A DNA stretch of 56,395 bases from Steroidobacteraceae bacterium (GCA_019634895.1 JAHCAM010000017.1:1-56395); one strand, 5' to 3'; counted from the stretch's first letter, positions 44,300 through 53,606 are shown. Notes: a model not told the origin generated them from the letters alone. Numbers and translations are program-made.

Positions 44300-45166
44300 T
44301 CAGACCAGCGGTCCGTAGGTCTCCGGCCGCCGGTCACGGAAGAACTGCCACGTATTGCGCACCTCGCGGATCATGTCGAGGTCTACGGTGTGCACCAGCA
44401 ATTCATCCTGGTCATAGCTCGCCTGCGCCTCGATCTTGCCGCGCGGATTGACGATGTAGCTCGAGCCGTAGAACTCGCCCATCTTCGCCGCCCAGGGTTC
44501 TTCCTTGCCGATGCGGTTGATCGCGCCGATGAAGACGCCGTTCGCGGCGGCCGCCGCGGGCTGCTCGAGTTCCCACAGGTACTTGCTGAGTCCGGCGACC
44601 GTCGCCGACGGGTTCACGATGTACTCGGCGCCGCCGAGCGCGAGCGCGCGCCAGCCCTCCGGGAAATGGCGGTCGTAGCAGATGTAGACGCCGAGCCTGA
44701 CGTAGGCGGTCTCGAACACCGGGTAGCCGAGGTCGCCCGGCTTGAAGAAGAACTTCTCGTAGAAGCCGGGATCCACCTGCGGGATGTGGTTCTTGCGGTA
44801 CTTGCCGAGGAAGGCGCCGTCGGCGTCGATCACGCCCGCGGTGTTGTAGTAGACGCCCGGCATCGCCTCCTCGTACAGCGGCACGACCATCACCATGCGG
44901 TGCTTCTTCGCGTACTCCTGCATCAGCCGCGTGGTGTGCCCGTCCGGGATGCGCTCCGCCGCGGCGTACCACTTGCGGTCCTGCCCCGGGCAGAAATAGG
45001 GCTGCGTGAAGACTTCCTGGAAGCAGAGCACCTGCACGCCCTTCGCGGCGGCCTGCCCGATCAACGGGAGGTGCGCCTCGATCATGAGGTCGCGGATGCG
45101 GTCGGGCGCCATCGAGGTGTCGCCCTTGAGGCCCATCTGGATCAGGCCGCAGGTCAGTTTGGCCAT
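44300..45166 (-). CDS. Beta-ureidopropionase (N-carbamoyl-beta-alanine amidohydrolase), nitrilase superfamily
   Basis: 288 residues. Catalytic triad of the C-N hydrolase fold: Glu in CFQEVFTQPYF (51), Lys in GKYRKNHIPQVDPGFYEKFF (125) and Cys in VYICYDRHFPEGWR (163). HIPQVDPGFYEKFFF is characteristic of beta-ureidopropionase. Reaction: N-carbamoyl-beta-alanine to beta-alanine, CO2 and ammonia, the last step of the pathway. ATG 45166 follows AGGGAG at seven bases. It is the first gene of the seven-gene operon, so the operon promoter should lie in the 57 bases before it; none is obvious. Confidence 0.94.
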   Translation of the reverse strand: MAKLTCGLIQMGLKGDTSMAPDRIRDLMIEAHLPLIGQAAAKGVQVLCFQEVFTQPYFCPGQDRKWYAAAERIPDGHTTRLMQEYAKKHRMVMVVPLYEEAMPGVYYNTAGVIDADGAFLGKYRKNHIPQVDPGFYEKFFFKPGDLGYPVFETAYVRLGVYICYDRHFPEGWRALALGGAEYIVNPSATVAGLSKYLWELEQPAAAAANGVFIGAINRIGKEEPWAAKMGEFYGSSYIVNPRGKIEAQASYDQDELLVHTVDLDMIREVRNTWQFFRDRRPETYGPLV

Positions 45167-45223
45167 GCCCGGCTCCCTATTCCGTGCGTGTCGGAAAAGG
45201 AGTCTAAGGCAAGGCCCGCCGGA

Positions 45224-47314
45224 CTAGAAACTCGCGGTCAGGCCGATGCGGACCGAGCGCGGCGCGCCGGTCGAGATGTTGTTGTTGTTGTGCGCGTTCG
45301 GGAAGTATTCCTCATCGAGCAGGTTCTCGAGGTTGAGCTGCAGCCGCAGCCGCGCGGTCGGCGCGAAATACACGGCGCCGTCCACGCGCGTGAATCCCGG
45401 CAGGGTGACCGCGTTGTCCGCAGACGCGTACATGCGCGTCTGGTGGATCACGCCGAGCCCCAGCCCCCAGGCGGGCGTCAGGTCCAGCTTGTTCCACAGC
45501 GACACGACGTGCCGCGGCAGTTGCGCGAGCCGTGTGCCGCCGAGCGCTTCCGTCAGCTCGCCGTCCTGCCAGGCGTAGCCGCCCTGGATGCTCCAGTTCT
45601 CGCGGATCCGGCCGGCGACGCCCAGCTCGAATCCTTCCGTGCGCTGGCCGTCCACCAGCAGCGATTCGCCGGGCTGGTTCGGGTCCGCGATGACGACGTT
45701 GCTGCGGTCGAGCCGGAAGACCGCCGCGGTCAGCGCGAGGCCCTCGCGCAGGTCCCACTTCACGCCGACTTCGGCGTTCTCGAACTCTTCCGGGTCCAGC
45801 GCCTGGTTGCTGAGGTTGAGCGAGGTGAGCTGCGCGCCTGCGCGCGGCATGTAGGTCATGCTGTAGCTCGCGTAGACCGACACCGGTTCGACGGGCTTGT
45901 AGATCAGGCCTGCGCGCGGCGACAGCAGGTCGTCCCGGCTGCGGAAGACTTCGCCGTTGCGGTTGTTGCGGAAGTCCACGTCGAAGCGGTCGTAGCGCAG
46001 GCCGACGACGGCCTGGAAGCGCGGCGACAGCTCGATCTGGTCCTGCACGTAAACCGCGGCGACGCTCGCGCGACCGTGGTTGTCCGCGTCGGTTGCGCTC
46101 TGGCGGAAGGTCAGCGGCACCGAGATCGTCGGGTCGGACAGCGGCGCCTGGTAGGTCGTCGCGCTGTCGTTGAAGTAGCCGGTCTCGCGGAAATTGTCCG
46201 TCACCTGCTCGCCGAGCTCGACGCCGGCCAGCATGCGATGGCCGACGGAGCCGGTCTCGAACGCGAACTCGAGGTCCGTCTGGTTGAACAGGTTTTCCCG
46301 CAATTGCACGTTGTTGTAGGCGCTGATCGCCACCGTGCCGGCGCCGGCATTGACCGCGCCCGGAAAGACGTTCTGGTAGAACTTGTCGTAGTCCGCGTAC
46401 ATCGTGCGGTTGCGCAGCCGGACGTTGTCGCTGAAGTCGTGGTCGATGACGACGGCGGCCTGGTTGACCGTCGCGCGGGTGCCGCTCAATTCCGGGTCGC
46501 CGAAGAAGGTGGAAGGATCGGTGTCCAGCGGCCGCCCGGCCAGCGAGGGGATGCCGCGGTCCGCGGTGCGGTCGTAGTCGAAGTACTCGTAGGAAAGCCG
46601 CAGCGTGGTGTTCTCGCCGAGCTGCAGCGCGGCGGTCGGGTTGACGCCGAAGCGCTCGAGCATGAATCCGTCGCGATGACTCTCGGAATTCTCGTACACG
46701 CCGGTCAGCCGCAGCGCCAGCCGGTCGCCCACGCCATCGCCCAGGTCAAGGGTGGCGCGACCGTGCTCCCAGGAACCGCCCTCGAGCGTCGCCTCGCGGA
46801 TCCGGTTCCACTGGGCCTGGCGCGTCACGCGGTTGATCACGCCGCCCGCGCCGGCGCGGCCGAAGATCATGGCGTTCGGGCCCTTGAGCGCCTCGACGCG
46901 CTCGACGTTGTAGAGGTCGCGGAAGTACTCGACGTCGTCACGCACGCCGTCGACGAAGAAATCCGCCGTGGAACTGTTGCCGCGCAGGATGATGGTGTCG
47001 CGGTTGCCCTCGCCCTGTGCCATGCCCGCCCCCGGCACGTAGCGGGCGACATCGGCGAGGCTCTGCATGGACTGGTCGCGGATCAGTTCCCGCGTCACCA
47101 CCGTCACCGACTGCGGCACGTCGCGCAGCGGCGTGTCCGTCTTCATCGCCGAGCGGTTGTGGGTGCTGACGTAGCCGTCCGACTCGCGCTGGCCCGTGAC
47201 CGTGACCCGCGGCAGCTGCGCCAGGGTCGCGACCCCCACCGCGTCCACCTCGGCCCAGGCGGACGATGCCGAACAGGCGAGGCCGAGTGCCACGGCCATA
47301 CGGATCCTCGTCAT
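45224..47314 (-). CDS. TonB-dependent siderophore receptor
   Basis: 696 residues from ATG 47314; an in-frame ATG at 47326 is possible but closer to the Fur-like box. The signal peptide ends in SSAWAE. The plug has VPQSVTVVTRELIRDQSM, DTIILRGNSSTADFFVDGVR and VEALKGPNAMIFGRAGAGGV, characteristic of catecholate-type receptors (Fiu/FhuE-like). The barrel ends PRSVRIGLTASF with terminal Phe. Role: uptake of ferric siderophores. The box at 47331-47356 predicts repression by Fur-Fe(II). Divergent from the 2-oxoacid oxidoreductase operon. Confidence 0.93.
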   Translation of the reverse strand: MTRIRMAVALGLACSASSAWAEVDAVGVATLAQLPRVTVTGQRESDGYVSTHNRSAMKTDTPLRDVPQSVTVVTRELIRDQSMQSLADVARYVPGAGMAQGEGNRDTIILRGNSSTADFFVDGVRDDVEYFRDLYNVERVEALKGPNAMIFGRAGAGGVINRVTRQAQWNRIREATLEGGSWEHGRATLDLGDGVGDRLALRLTGVYENSESHRDGFMLERFGVNPTAALQLGENTTLRLSYEYFDYDRTADRGIPSLAGRPLDTDPSTFFGDPELSGTRATVNQAAVVIDHDFSDNVRLRNRTMYADYDKFYQNVFPGAVNAGAGTVAISAYNNVQLRENLFNQTDLEFAFETGSVGHRMLAGVELGEQVTDNFRETGYFNDSATTYQAPLSDPTISVPLTFRQSATDADNHGRASVAAVYVQDQIELSPRFQAVVGLRYDRFDVDFRNNRNGEVFRSRDDLLSPRAGLIYKPVEPVSVYASYSMTYMPRAGAQLTSLNLSNQALDPEEFENAEVGVKWDLREGLALTAAVFRLDRSNVVIADPNQPGESLLVDGQRTEGFELGVAGRIRENWSIQGGYAWQDGELTEALGGTRLAQLPRHVVSLWNKLDLTPAWGLGLGVIHQTRMYASADNAVTLPGFTRVDGAVYFAPTARLRLQLNLENLLDEEYFPNAHNNNNISTGAPRSVRIGLTASF

Positions 47315-47330
47315 CTCCCTGCCCATCCTT

Positions 47331-47356
47331 AATGCAAATAAGAATGATTCGCATTA
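47331..47356. promoter_or_regulatory. Fur-like operator upstream of the siderophore receptor
   Basis: The sequence AATGCAAATAAGAATGATTC continues to GCATTA. It is AT-rich, flanked by inverted AATGC/GCATT, with a core close to the Fur consensus (GATAAT-type hexamer array). It lies 17-42 bases before the receptor start and about 120 bases before the divergent oxidoreductase start. Iron-dependent repression of the receptor is the expected outcome. Confidence 0.75.
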
Positions 47357-47476
47357 AGCATACAGTCCGGGAAGGCGTTTGCCAAGAGGCCCGCATCCGT
47401 ATTCGCACGTATGCCAATTCCCGGCGGGAAGCCTGACTGTCTCCCCTGGAATACTGCGAAGGACGGCGAGGCTGCG

Positions 47477-48067
47477 GTGTTCGAAGTGCGCATCCACGGC
47501 CGCGGCGGTCAGGGGGTGGTGACCGCCGCAGAGCTGCTTTCCGTGGCGGCCTTCCGCGAGGGCCGTCACGCCCAGGCCTTTCCGAGTTTCGGTTCGGAAC
47601 GCACCGGTGCGCCGGTCGTCGCCTACTGTCGCATCGACGACAAGCCGATCCGGCTGCGTGAGCCGATCATGGCGCCCGACGCCCTGCTTATCCAGGACCC
47701 TACCCTGCTGCACCAGGTGGACGTCTTCAGCGGCCTCGTCCCCGACGGCTACGTCCTCATCAATACCACCCGGTCCCTCGACGAGCTGGGCCTCGCCGAG
47801 TTCCTGGGCCGCTTCCGGCGCGAGCGCGTCTGCACGGTCGCGGCGACCGAGCTCGCGCTCGCGCACGTGGGCCGGCCGGTGCCGAATGCCGCGCTGCTGG
47901 CCGGGTTCGCGGCGATTGCCGGACGAATTTCGCTGGACTCCGTCGAGGCCGCGATCCGCGACCGCTTTCCGGCGAAGGTCGCGGAAGCCAACGTCGCCGC
48001 GGCGCGGGAGGCCTACCGTTCCGTGATGCGAAACATGCAGGAAGTGGCCCATGCTGAAGCAGATTGA
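47477..48067 (+). CDS. 2-oxoacid oxidoreductase gamma subunit (PorG/POR_N-like)
   Basis: 196 residues from GTG 47477. The family starts exactly here (FEVRIHGRGGQGVVTAAELL) and an ATG at 47411 would add 22 atypical residues. Gamma-domain hallmarks: RGGQGVVTAAELLSVAAF, FGSERTGAPVVAYCRID, and NAALLAGFAAI. In pyruvate:ferredoxin-type enzymes this domain contacts CoA and the alpha-beta core. The stop lies 17 bases inside the alpha-subunit gene (start 48051), so translation is coupled. First gene of a four-gene operon, divergent from the siderophore receptor. Confidence 0.93.
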   Translation: MFEVRIHGRGGQGVVTAAELLSVAAFREGRHAQAFPSFGSERTGAPVVAYCRIDDKPIRLREPIMAPDALLIQDPTLLHQVDVFSGLVPDGYVLINTTRSLDELGLAEFLGRFRRERVCTVAATELALAHVGRPVPNAALLAGFAAIAGRISLDSVEAAIRDRFPAKVAEANVAAAREAYRSVMRNMQEVAHAEAD

Positions 48068-49304
48068 AGGCTCCGCCGCGGTGGCGGAAGCGGTGGCGCT
48101 CTGCCGTCCCGAGGTGATCTGCGCGTACCCGATTTCGCCGCAGACGCACATCGTCGAGGCGCTCGGCCGGATGGTGACGGACGGTCGCCTCGCGCCCTGC
48201 GAGTTCATCAACGTCGAATCCGAGTTCGCCGCGATGTCGGTCGCGATCGGCGCCTCCGCCGCCGGCGCGCGCGCCTATACCGCGACCGCAAGCCAGGGCC
48301 TGCTGTTCATGGCGGAGGCCGTCTACAACGCCGCCGGCCTCGGCCTGCCGATCGTCATGACGGTCGCGAACCGCGCCATCGGCGCGCCGATCAACATCTG
48401 GAACGACCACACCGATGCGCTCAGCCAGCGCGACTGCGGGTGGATCCAGCTGTTCGCCGAGGACAACCAGGAGGCGCTGGACCTGCACCTGCAGGCCTTC
48501 CGCCTGGCCGAGGAACTGTCGCTGCCGGTGATGGTGTGCATGGACGGCTTCATCCTCACCCACGCGTACGAGCGGGTGGACCTGCCGACGCAGCAGCAGG
48601 TGGACGCCTACCTGCCGCCCTACCTGCCGCGCCAGGTGCTGGACCCGGCCGAGCCCATTTCGATCGGCGCGATGGTCGGACCCGAGGCCTTCATGGAAGT
48701 GCGCTACCTGGCGCACGCCAAGCAGCGCCAGGCGCTCGACCTGATCCCGTCCTGGGCCGAGGAGTTCAGGCGCATCTTCGGCCGCGACAGCGGCGGGCTG
48801 ACGCACGCCTACCGCGTCGACGACGCGGAAATCGTGGTCGTCGCGCTCGGCTCCGTGCTCGGCACGATCAAGGACACCGTGGACGAGATGCGCACGGGCG
48901 GAACGCGCATTGGCGTGCTCGGCATCGGCTGCTTCCGTCCCTGGCCGACCGCAGCCGTGCGCGAGGCGCTGCAGACGGCGAAGCGGGTCGTCGTGCTGGA
49001 GAAGAGCCTCGCCGTGGGCCTCGGCGGCATCGTCTCGAACAACGTCGCTGCGTCCTATGCCGGATCGCCCGATCGCGTGCACACCGTGATTGCCGGGCTC
49101 GGCGGCCGCGCCATCACGCGCCAGTCGCTGCACCGGCTGCTCGGCCAGGCAGTCGAGGGTGGCCTGGAGCCGCTGACGTTCCTCGACCTTGATCACGCGC
49201 TGGTCGAGCGCGTCATCGCGCGCGAGCGCGGGCAACGCCGCTCGGGCCCGATCGCCGAAGGCATCCTGCGCGACCTCGGCGTGGTCGCGGCCCGGGCCGG
49301 ATGA
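48051..49304 (+). CDS. 2-oxoacid oxidoreductase alpha subunit (PorA-like)
   Basis: 417 residues. The N-terminal pyrimidine-binding half has PEVICAYPISPQTHIVEAL, FINVESEFAAMSVAIGASAA, YTATASQGLLFMAE (hydrophobic core around ThDP) and APINIWNDHTDAL. The C-terminal transketolase-like domain has VVVALGSVLGTIKDTV and VGVLEKSLAVGLGG-like loops (VVVLEKSLAVGLGG). Together with gamma and beta subunits it forms a ThDP, Fe-S enzyme that oxidatively decarboxylates a 2-oxoacid to an acyl-CoA. The sequence does not fix the substrate: pyruvate or an aromatic 2-oxoacid are both possible. It overlaps the gamma gene by 17 bases. Confidence 0.93.
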   Translation: MLKQIEGSAAVAEAVALCRPEVICAYPISPQTHIVEALGRMVTDGRLAPCEFINVESEFAAMSVAIGASAAGARAYTATASQGLLFMAEAVYNAAGLGLPIVMTVANRAIGAPINIWNDHTDALSQRDCGWIQLFAEDNQEALDLHLQAFRLAEELSLPVMVCMDGFILTHAYERVDLPTQQQVDAYLPPYLPRQVLDPAEPISIGAMVGPEAFMEVRYLAHAKQRQALDLIPSWAEEFRRIFGRDSGGLTHAYRVDDAEIVVVALGSVLGTIKDTVDEMRTGGTRIGVLGIGCFRPWPTAAVREALQTAKRVVVLEKSLAVGLGGIVSNNVAASYAGSPDRVHTVIAGLGGRAITRQSLHRLLGQAVEGGLEPLTFLDLDHALVERVIARERGQRRSGPIAEGILRDLGVVAARAG

Positions 49305-49314
49305 GGAGCCCGCC

Positions 49315-50322
49315 ATGAGCTACCAGCCGATCCGCTTCTACCAGACGGGCACCTTCACCGTCGGCAACCGCCTGTTGCCCGACGAACAGCGCTCGGTGCA
49401 GGCGAACATGCGCCGCACCAACTCGCTCAATTCGGGGCATCGCGCCTGCCAGGGCTGCGGCGAAGCCCTCGGCGCGCGCTACACGATCGACGCCGCGATG
49501 GAGGCGACGCAGCGGCAGCTGGTCGCGGCGAACGCGACCGGCTGCCTGGAGGTGTTCTCGACGCCCTACCCGGAGACGTCCTGGCAGATCCCCTGGATCC
49601 ATTCGCTGTTCGGCAATGCCGCGGCGGTCGGCACGGGCATCGCGGCGGCGCTGCGCGTCAAGGGACGTCACGACGTGCGCGTGATCGCGCAGGGCGGCGA
49701 CGGCGGCACCACCGACATCGGCTTCGGCTGCCTGTCGGGAATGTTCGAGCGCAACGACGACGTGCTCTACATCTGCTACGACAACGAGGGGTACATGAAC
49801 ACCGGCGTGCAGCGTTCCTCGGCGACGCCGCCCGCCGCGCGCACCAACACGACGATGCCGCTCGGGCAGTCCGCCGGCAACCGCTTCGGCCAGGGCAAGT
49901 ACCTGCCGGCGATCGCGATGGCGCACGACATCCCCTACGTCGCGACCGCGACCGTCGCCGAACTGCACGACCTCGAGGCCAAGGTGCGCCGCGCGATGGA
50001 GTTCCGCGGCGCCCGCTACATCCACGTCTTCGTGCCCTGCCCGCTGGGCTGGGGCCACGACTCCGCGGCCACGATCAGGATTGCGCGCCTGGCCAAGGAG
50101 ACCGGCCTGTTCCCGGTGTTCGAAGCCGAAGGCGGCCGGGTGACCCATGTCTCGAGGATCAAGCGCAAGCTGCCGGTCGAGGAATACCTGCGCCCGCAGC
50201 AGCGCTACGCGCACCTGTTCAGGGACCCGCCGCGCCGCGACGTGATCGAGCGGATCCAGCAGCTGGCGGACCGCAACATCCTGCGCTACCGGCTGACGGA
50301 CGGCGTGGAACGACGGGCATGA
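49315..50322 (+). CDS. 2-oxoacid oxidoreductase beta subunit (PorB-like)
   Basis: 335 residues from ATG 49315, with AGGAGCC before it. RACQGCGEALGARY provides the CxxC pair of the beta-subunit [4Fe-4S] cluster, and IAQGGDGGTTDIGFG with ICYDNEGYMNTGVQ forms the ThDP diphosphate/Mg motif (GDG...N). Other hallmarks: WIHSLFGNAAAVGTGIAAAL and FGQGKYLPAIAMAHDIPYVA. It catalyses the decarboxylating half reaction and passes electrons to the Fe-S chain. The stop overlaps the next start by ATGA. Confidence 0.94.
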   Translation: MSYQPIRFYQTGTFTVGNRLLPDEQRSVQANMRRTNSLNSGHRACQGCGEALGARYTIDAAMEATQRQLVAANATGCLEVFSTPYPETSWQIPWIHSLFGNAAAVGTGIAAALRVKGRHDVRVIAQGGDGGTTDIGFGCLSGMFERNDDVLYICYDNEGYMNTGVQRSSATPPAARTNTTMPLGQSAGNRFGQGKYLPAIAMAHDIPYVATATVAELHDLEAKVRRAMEFRGARYIHVFVPCPLGWGHDSAATIRIARLAKETGLFPVFEAEGGRVTHVSRIKRKLPVEEYLRPQQRYAHLFRDPPRRDVIERIQQLADRNILRYRLTDGVERRA

Positions 50323-51947
50323 AGCTCAAGCCTTTCGCGATCACGCTCGATCCCGGCTCGAGCCTCGCCAACCGCACCGGGTCCTGGCGCACGGTGCGGC
50401 CCGAGTACGTCGACCGGCTGCCGCCCTGCAATCACGCCTGCCCGGCCGGCGAGAACATCCAGGGCTGGCTGTTCCACGCGGAGTCCGGGCACTACGAGGA
50501 AGCCTGGCGCGTGCTGGTGCGGGACAACCCGCTGCCCGCCGTCATGGGCCGCGTCTGCTACCACCCCTGCGAGACGTCCTGCAACCGGGCGCAGCTCGAC
50601 GAGAGCGTCGGAATCAATGCCATCGAGCGCTTCCTCGGCGACGAGGCGCTGCGCTGCGGCTGGAAGTTCGCGGCGCCTGCCGCCGCAACGGGCAGGCGCG
50701 TGCTGGTCATCGGCGCCGGGCCTTCGGGGCTCTCGGCCGCCTACCAGCTCGCGTGCGCGGGCCACGGCGTGACCATCCACGACGCCGGGCCGGCGCCCGG
50801 CGGCATGATGCGCTTCGGCATCCCCAGGTACCGCCTGCCGCGCGAGGTGCTGGACGCCGAGATCCGGCGCATCCTCGAGCTCGGCGTCTCGCTCGAACTC
50901 AACTCGAAGGTGACGAACGTGCCCGGGGCCATGCGGGACGGCGGCTTCGACGCCGTGTTCCTCGCGGTCGGCGCGCACATCGCCAGGCGCGCCTACATCC
51001 CGGCGGGCAGCGCGGCGAAGATGCTGGACGCCATTTCGCTGCTGCGCAGCATGGAAGGCGGCGAGCGGCCGCTGCTCGGCCGGCGCGTCGTGGTCTACGG
51101 CGGCGGCAACACGGCCATGGACGCCGCGCGCACGGCGAAGCGCCTCGGCGCCGAGGAATCGATCATCGTCTACCGCCGCACGCGCGAGCGCATGCCGGCG
51201 CACGAGTCGGAGCTGGAGGAGGCGCTGCAGGAAGGCGTGCTGGTCAAGTGGCTCTCGACCATCCGCCAGGCCGGCGAATCGTCCATCACGGTGGAGAGGA
51301 TGCAGCTCGACGCCAGCGGCAAACCGCAGCCGACGGGCGAGCTCGAGACGCTCGCGGCGGACTGCGTGATCCTGGCGCTCGGCCAGGACGTGGACCTGTC
51401 GCTGCTCGACGGCGTCCCGGGTCTCGAGGTCAAGGACGGCGTCGTGCAGGTCGGGGCAGGCATGATGACCGGCCATCCCGGCATTTTCGCGGGCGGCGAC
51501 ATGGTTCCCGGCGAGCGCACGGTCACCGTCGGCATCGGCCACGGCAAGCTCGCGGCGCGCCACATCGACGCCTGGCTGCGGGGCACGACCTGGGTGCACC
51601 CGCCCCCGCACGAGCTCGCGACCTACGACAAGCTCAACACCTGGTACTACTCCGACGCGCCGAAGTCGCGGCAGCCGGTGCTCGACACCATCCGCCGCCA
51701 GTCCACGTTCGAGGAGGTGGTCGGCGGCTTCGACGAGGTGACGGCGCAGTTCGAGGCGCGGCGCTGCCTGTCCTGCGGCAACTGCTTCGAGTGCGACAAC
51801 TGCTACGGCGTGTGCCCCGACAACGCCGTCATCAAGCTCGGGCCCGGCCAGCGCTACCAGTTCAACTACGACTACTGCAAGGGCTGCGGGCTGTGCGTCG
51901 CCGAGTGCCCCTGCGGGGCGATCCGCACGGTGCCGGAAGAGATCTGA
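50319..51947 (+). CDS. FAD/NAD(P)-binding [4Fe-4S] electron-transfer subunit of the 2-oxoacid oxidoreductase
   Basis: 542 residues in three parts. An N-terminal Fe-S region has CNHACPAGEN and VCYHPCETSCNRAQ (Cys 37, 41, 80, 84, 88). A GltD-like flavoprotein core has VLVIGAGPSGLSAAYQLACA, MMRFGIPRYRLPREVLDAEI, VVVYGGGNTAMDAARTAKRL and FAGGDMVPGERTVTVGIG. A C-terminal ferredoxin module has CLSCGNCFECDNCYGVCPDN and YDYCKGCGLCVAECPCGAI. It replaces the usual PorD ferredoxin subunit and could connect the enzyme directly to NAD(P)H, as in phenylglyoxylate:NAD+ oxidoreductase (PadEFGHI). Overlaps the beta gene by four bases; last gene of the operon, convergent with malic enzyme. Confidence 0.92.
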   Translation: MKLKPFAITLDPGSSLANRTGSWRTVRPEYVDRLPPCNHACPAGENIQGWLFHAESGHYEEAWRVLVRDNPLPAVMGRVCYHPCETSCNRAQLDESVGINAIERFLGDEALRCGWKFAAPAAATGRRVLVIGAGPSGLSAAYQLACAGHGVTIHDAGPAPGGMMRFGIPRYRLPREVLDAEIRRILELGVSLELNSKVTNVPGAMRDGGFDAVFLAVGAHIARRAYIPAGSAAKMLDAISLLRSMEGGERPLLGRRVVVYGGGNTAMDAARTAKRLGAEESIIVYRRTRERMPAHESELEEALQEGVLVKWLSTIRQAGESSITVERMQLDASGKPQPTGELETLAADCVILALGQDVDLSLLDGVPGLEVKDGVVQVGAGMMTGHPGIFAGGDMVPGERTVTVGIGHGKLAARHIDAWLRGTTWVHPPPHELATYDKLNTWYYSDAPKSRQPVLDTIRRQSTFEEVVGGFDEVTAQFEARRCLSCGNCFECDNCYGVCPDNAVIKLGPGQRYQFNYDYCKGCGLCVAECPCGAIRTVPEEI

Positions 51948-51956
51948 GTTTCCGGC

Positions 51957-53606
51957 CTACACGTAGCTGGGGTAGCGCGGGTCGTACATCTGCGACCTGA
52001 CGTCGGCGGGCACGTCCCCGGGGCGCGGCTTGCCGGCGAGGCCGTTGGCGTAGGCAGACTCGGCGACCGCGGTCGCGATCGCGGCGGACACTTCGCGGAT
52101 GCGCGACAGCGCGGGATACAGGCTGCCCTGCGCCAGGTCGGACTCGTCCACGAGGCCGGCGAGCGTGCGCGCCGCGGCCATGAACATGCCGTCGGTGACG
52201 CGCCGGGACTTGCTCACGATCGCGCCGAGGCCGACGCCCGGGAAGATGTAGGAGTTGTTGCCCTGGCGCGGCACGAAGGTGCGGCCCTCGACCTTCACCG
52301 GCTCGAACGGGCTGCCGCTCGCAAACAGCGCGCGTCCGCCGGTCCACCGGTAGGCCTGCTCCGCCGTGCACTCGGCCCTGGAAGTCGGGTTGGAAAGCGC
52401 GAACACGATCGGCCGCTCGTTGTTCCGCGCCATTTCCTCCAGCACTTCGCGCGTGAACGTCCCGCCGACCGCCGCGACGCCGATGATCGCGGTCGGCTTC
52501 ATGGCGCGGAGGGCGGCCGGGAAATCGGCGATGGCTGCGTGGTCGTGCGCGTACGGCCGCTTGTGCGCCGCCAGGTCGCCGCGCGACTTCACCACCAGGC
52601 CGCGCGAATCCACCAGCCAGCAACGCTCGCGCGCGGCGCCCGCCGGCATTCCCTGCGCCACCATCGCCCCCGTCACCAGGTCCGCGATGCCGGTCGCCGC
52701 CTCTCCCGCGCCGAGGAACAGCAGCTTCTGCTCCGTGAGCGCTCCGCCCGTGACCCGCAGCGCGGAGAGCAGGCCCGCGAGCGCGACCGCCGCGGTGCCC
52801 TGGATGTCGTCGTTGAAGGCGCAGGTCCGGTCGCGGTACTTCGCCAGCAGCCGGAATGCGTTGTGGTTGGCGAAGTCCTCGAACTGGATCAGCACGCCGG
52901 GGAAGGCCTTCTGCGCGGCCGTGACCAGTTCCTCGATCAGTCCGTCGTAGACCGCGCCGGTGATGCGGCGCTGGCGCAGCCCGATGTAGAAAGGATCCGC
53001 CAGCAGCGTCTCGTTGTTGGTGCCGACGTCGATCGCGATGGGCAGGCACAGCCGCGGATGGATGCCGGCGCAGGCCGTGTAGAGCGAGAGCTTGCCGACC
53101 GGGATGCCCATGCCCTGCGCGCCCTGGTCGCCGAGGCCGAGGATGCGCTCACCGTCCGTGACCACGATGATCGCGGCCGGATGCGGCCAGTTGCCGAGCA
53201 GTTCGGCGACGCGGCCGCGGTCGTTGGCGCTCACGAACATGCCGCGCGGGCGCTGGAAGATCTGCCCGAACCGCTGGCAGGCAAGACCCACCGTGGGCGT
53301 GTAGATGAGCGGCTGCATCTCGTCCACGTGGTCGCAGATCACGCGGAAGAACAGCGCCTCGTTGCGGTCGTGCAGCGCATTCAGCGCCACGTACTTGTCC
53401 AGCGGGTCGGCCAGGCGCCGCAGCTGCTGCAGGATGCGTGCGACCTGTTCTTCCTGCGTATGCACGTGCGCAGGCAGCAGGCCGCGCAGGCCGAGCGCCT
53501 CGCGCTCCGCCTCGGTGAAGGCAGTGCCCTTGTTGAGCAGCGGGTCGTGCAGCAGGGCCATGCCGCGGGGCATGCCGGGCGCGGCCTGCGGCGGACGCTT
53601 GGCCAT
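51957..53606 (-). CDS. maeA: NAD(P)-dependent malic enzyme
   Basis: 549 residues, the long (SfcA/MaeA) form. Hallmarks: GMALLHDPLLNKGTAFTEAE, LIYTPTVGLACQRFG, VVTDGERILGLGDQGAQGMG, the metal-binding LIQFEDFANHNAFRLL with FNDDIQGTAAVALAG, the nucleotide loop LFLGAGEAATGIADLV and LSNPTSRAECTAEQAY. Reaction: oxidative decarboxylation of malate to pyruvate and CO2 with NAD(P)H formation. It is convergent with the 2-oxoacid oxidoreductase operon (9 bases between stops). If that enzyme uses pyruvate, the two would link malate to acetyl-CoA (inference). Confidence 0.95.
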   Translation of the reverse strand: MAKRPPQAAPGMPRGMALLHDPLLNKGTAFTEAEREALGLRGLLPAHVHTQEEQVARILQQLRRLADPLDKYVALNALHDRNEALFFRVICDHVDEMQPLIYTPTVGLACQRFGQIFQRPRGMFVSANDRGRVAELLGNWPHPAAIIVVTDGERILGLGDQGAQGMGIPVGKLSLYTACAGIHPRLCLPIAIDVGTNNETLLADPFYIGLRQRRITGAVYDGLIEELVTAAQKAFPGVLIQFEDFANHNAFRLLAKYRDRTCAFNDDIQGTAAVALAGLLSALRVTGGALTEQKLLFLGAGEAATGIADLVTGAMVAQGMPAGAARERCWLVDSRGLVVKSRGDLAAHKRPYAHDHAAIADFPAALRAMKPTAIIGVAAVGGTFTREVLEEMARNNERPIVFALSNPTSRAECTAEQAYRWTGGRALFASGSPFEPVKVEGRTFVPRQGNNSYIFPGVGLGAIVSKSRRVTDGMFMAAARTLAGLVDESDLAQGSLYPALSRIREVSAAIATAVAESAYANGLAGKPRPGDVPADVRSQMYDPRYPSYV

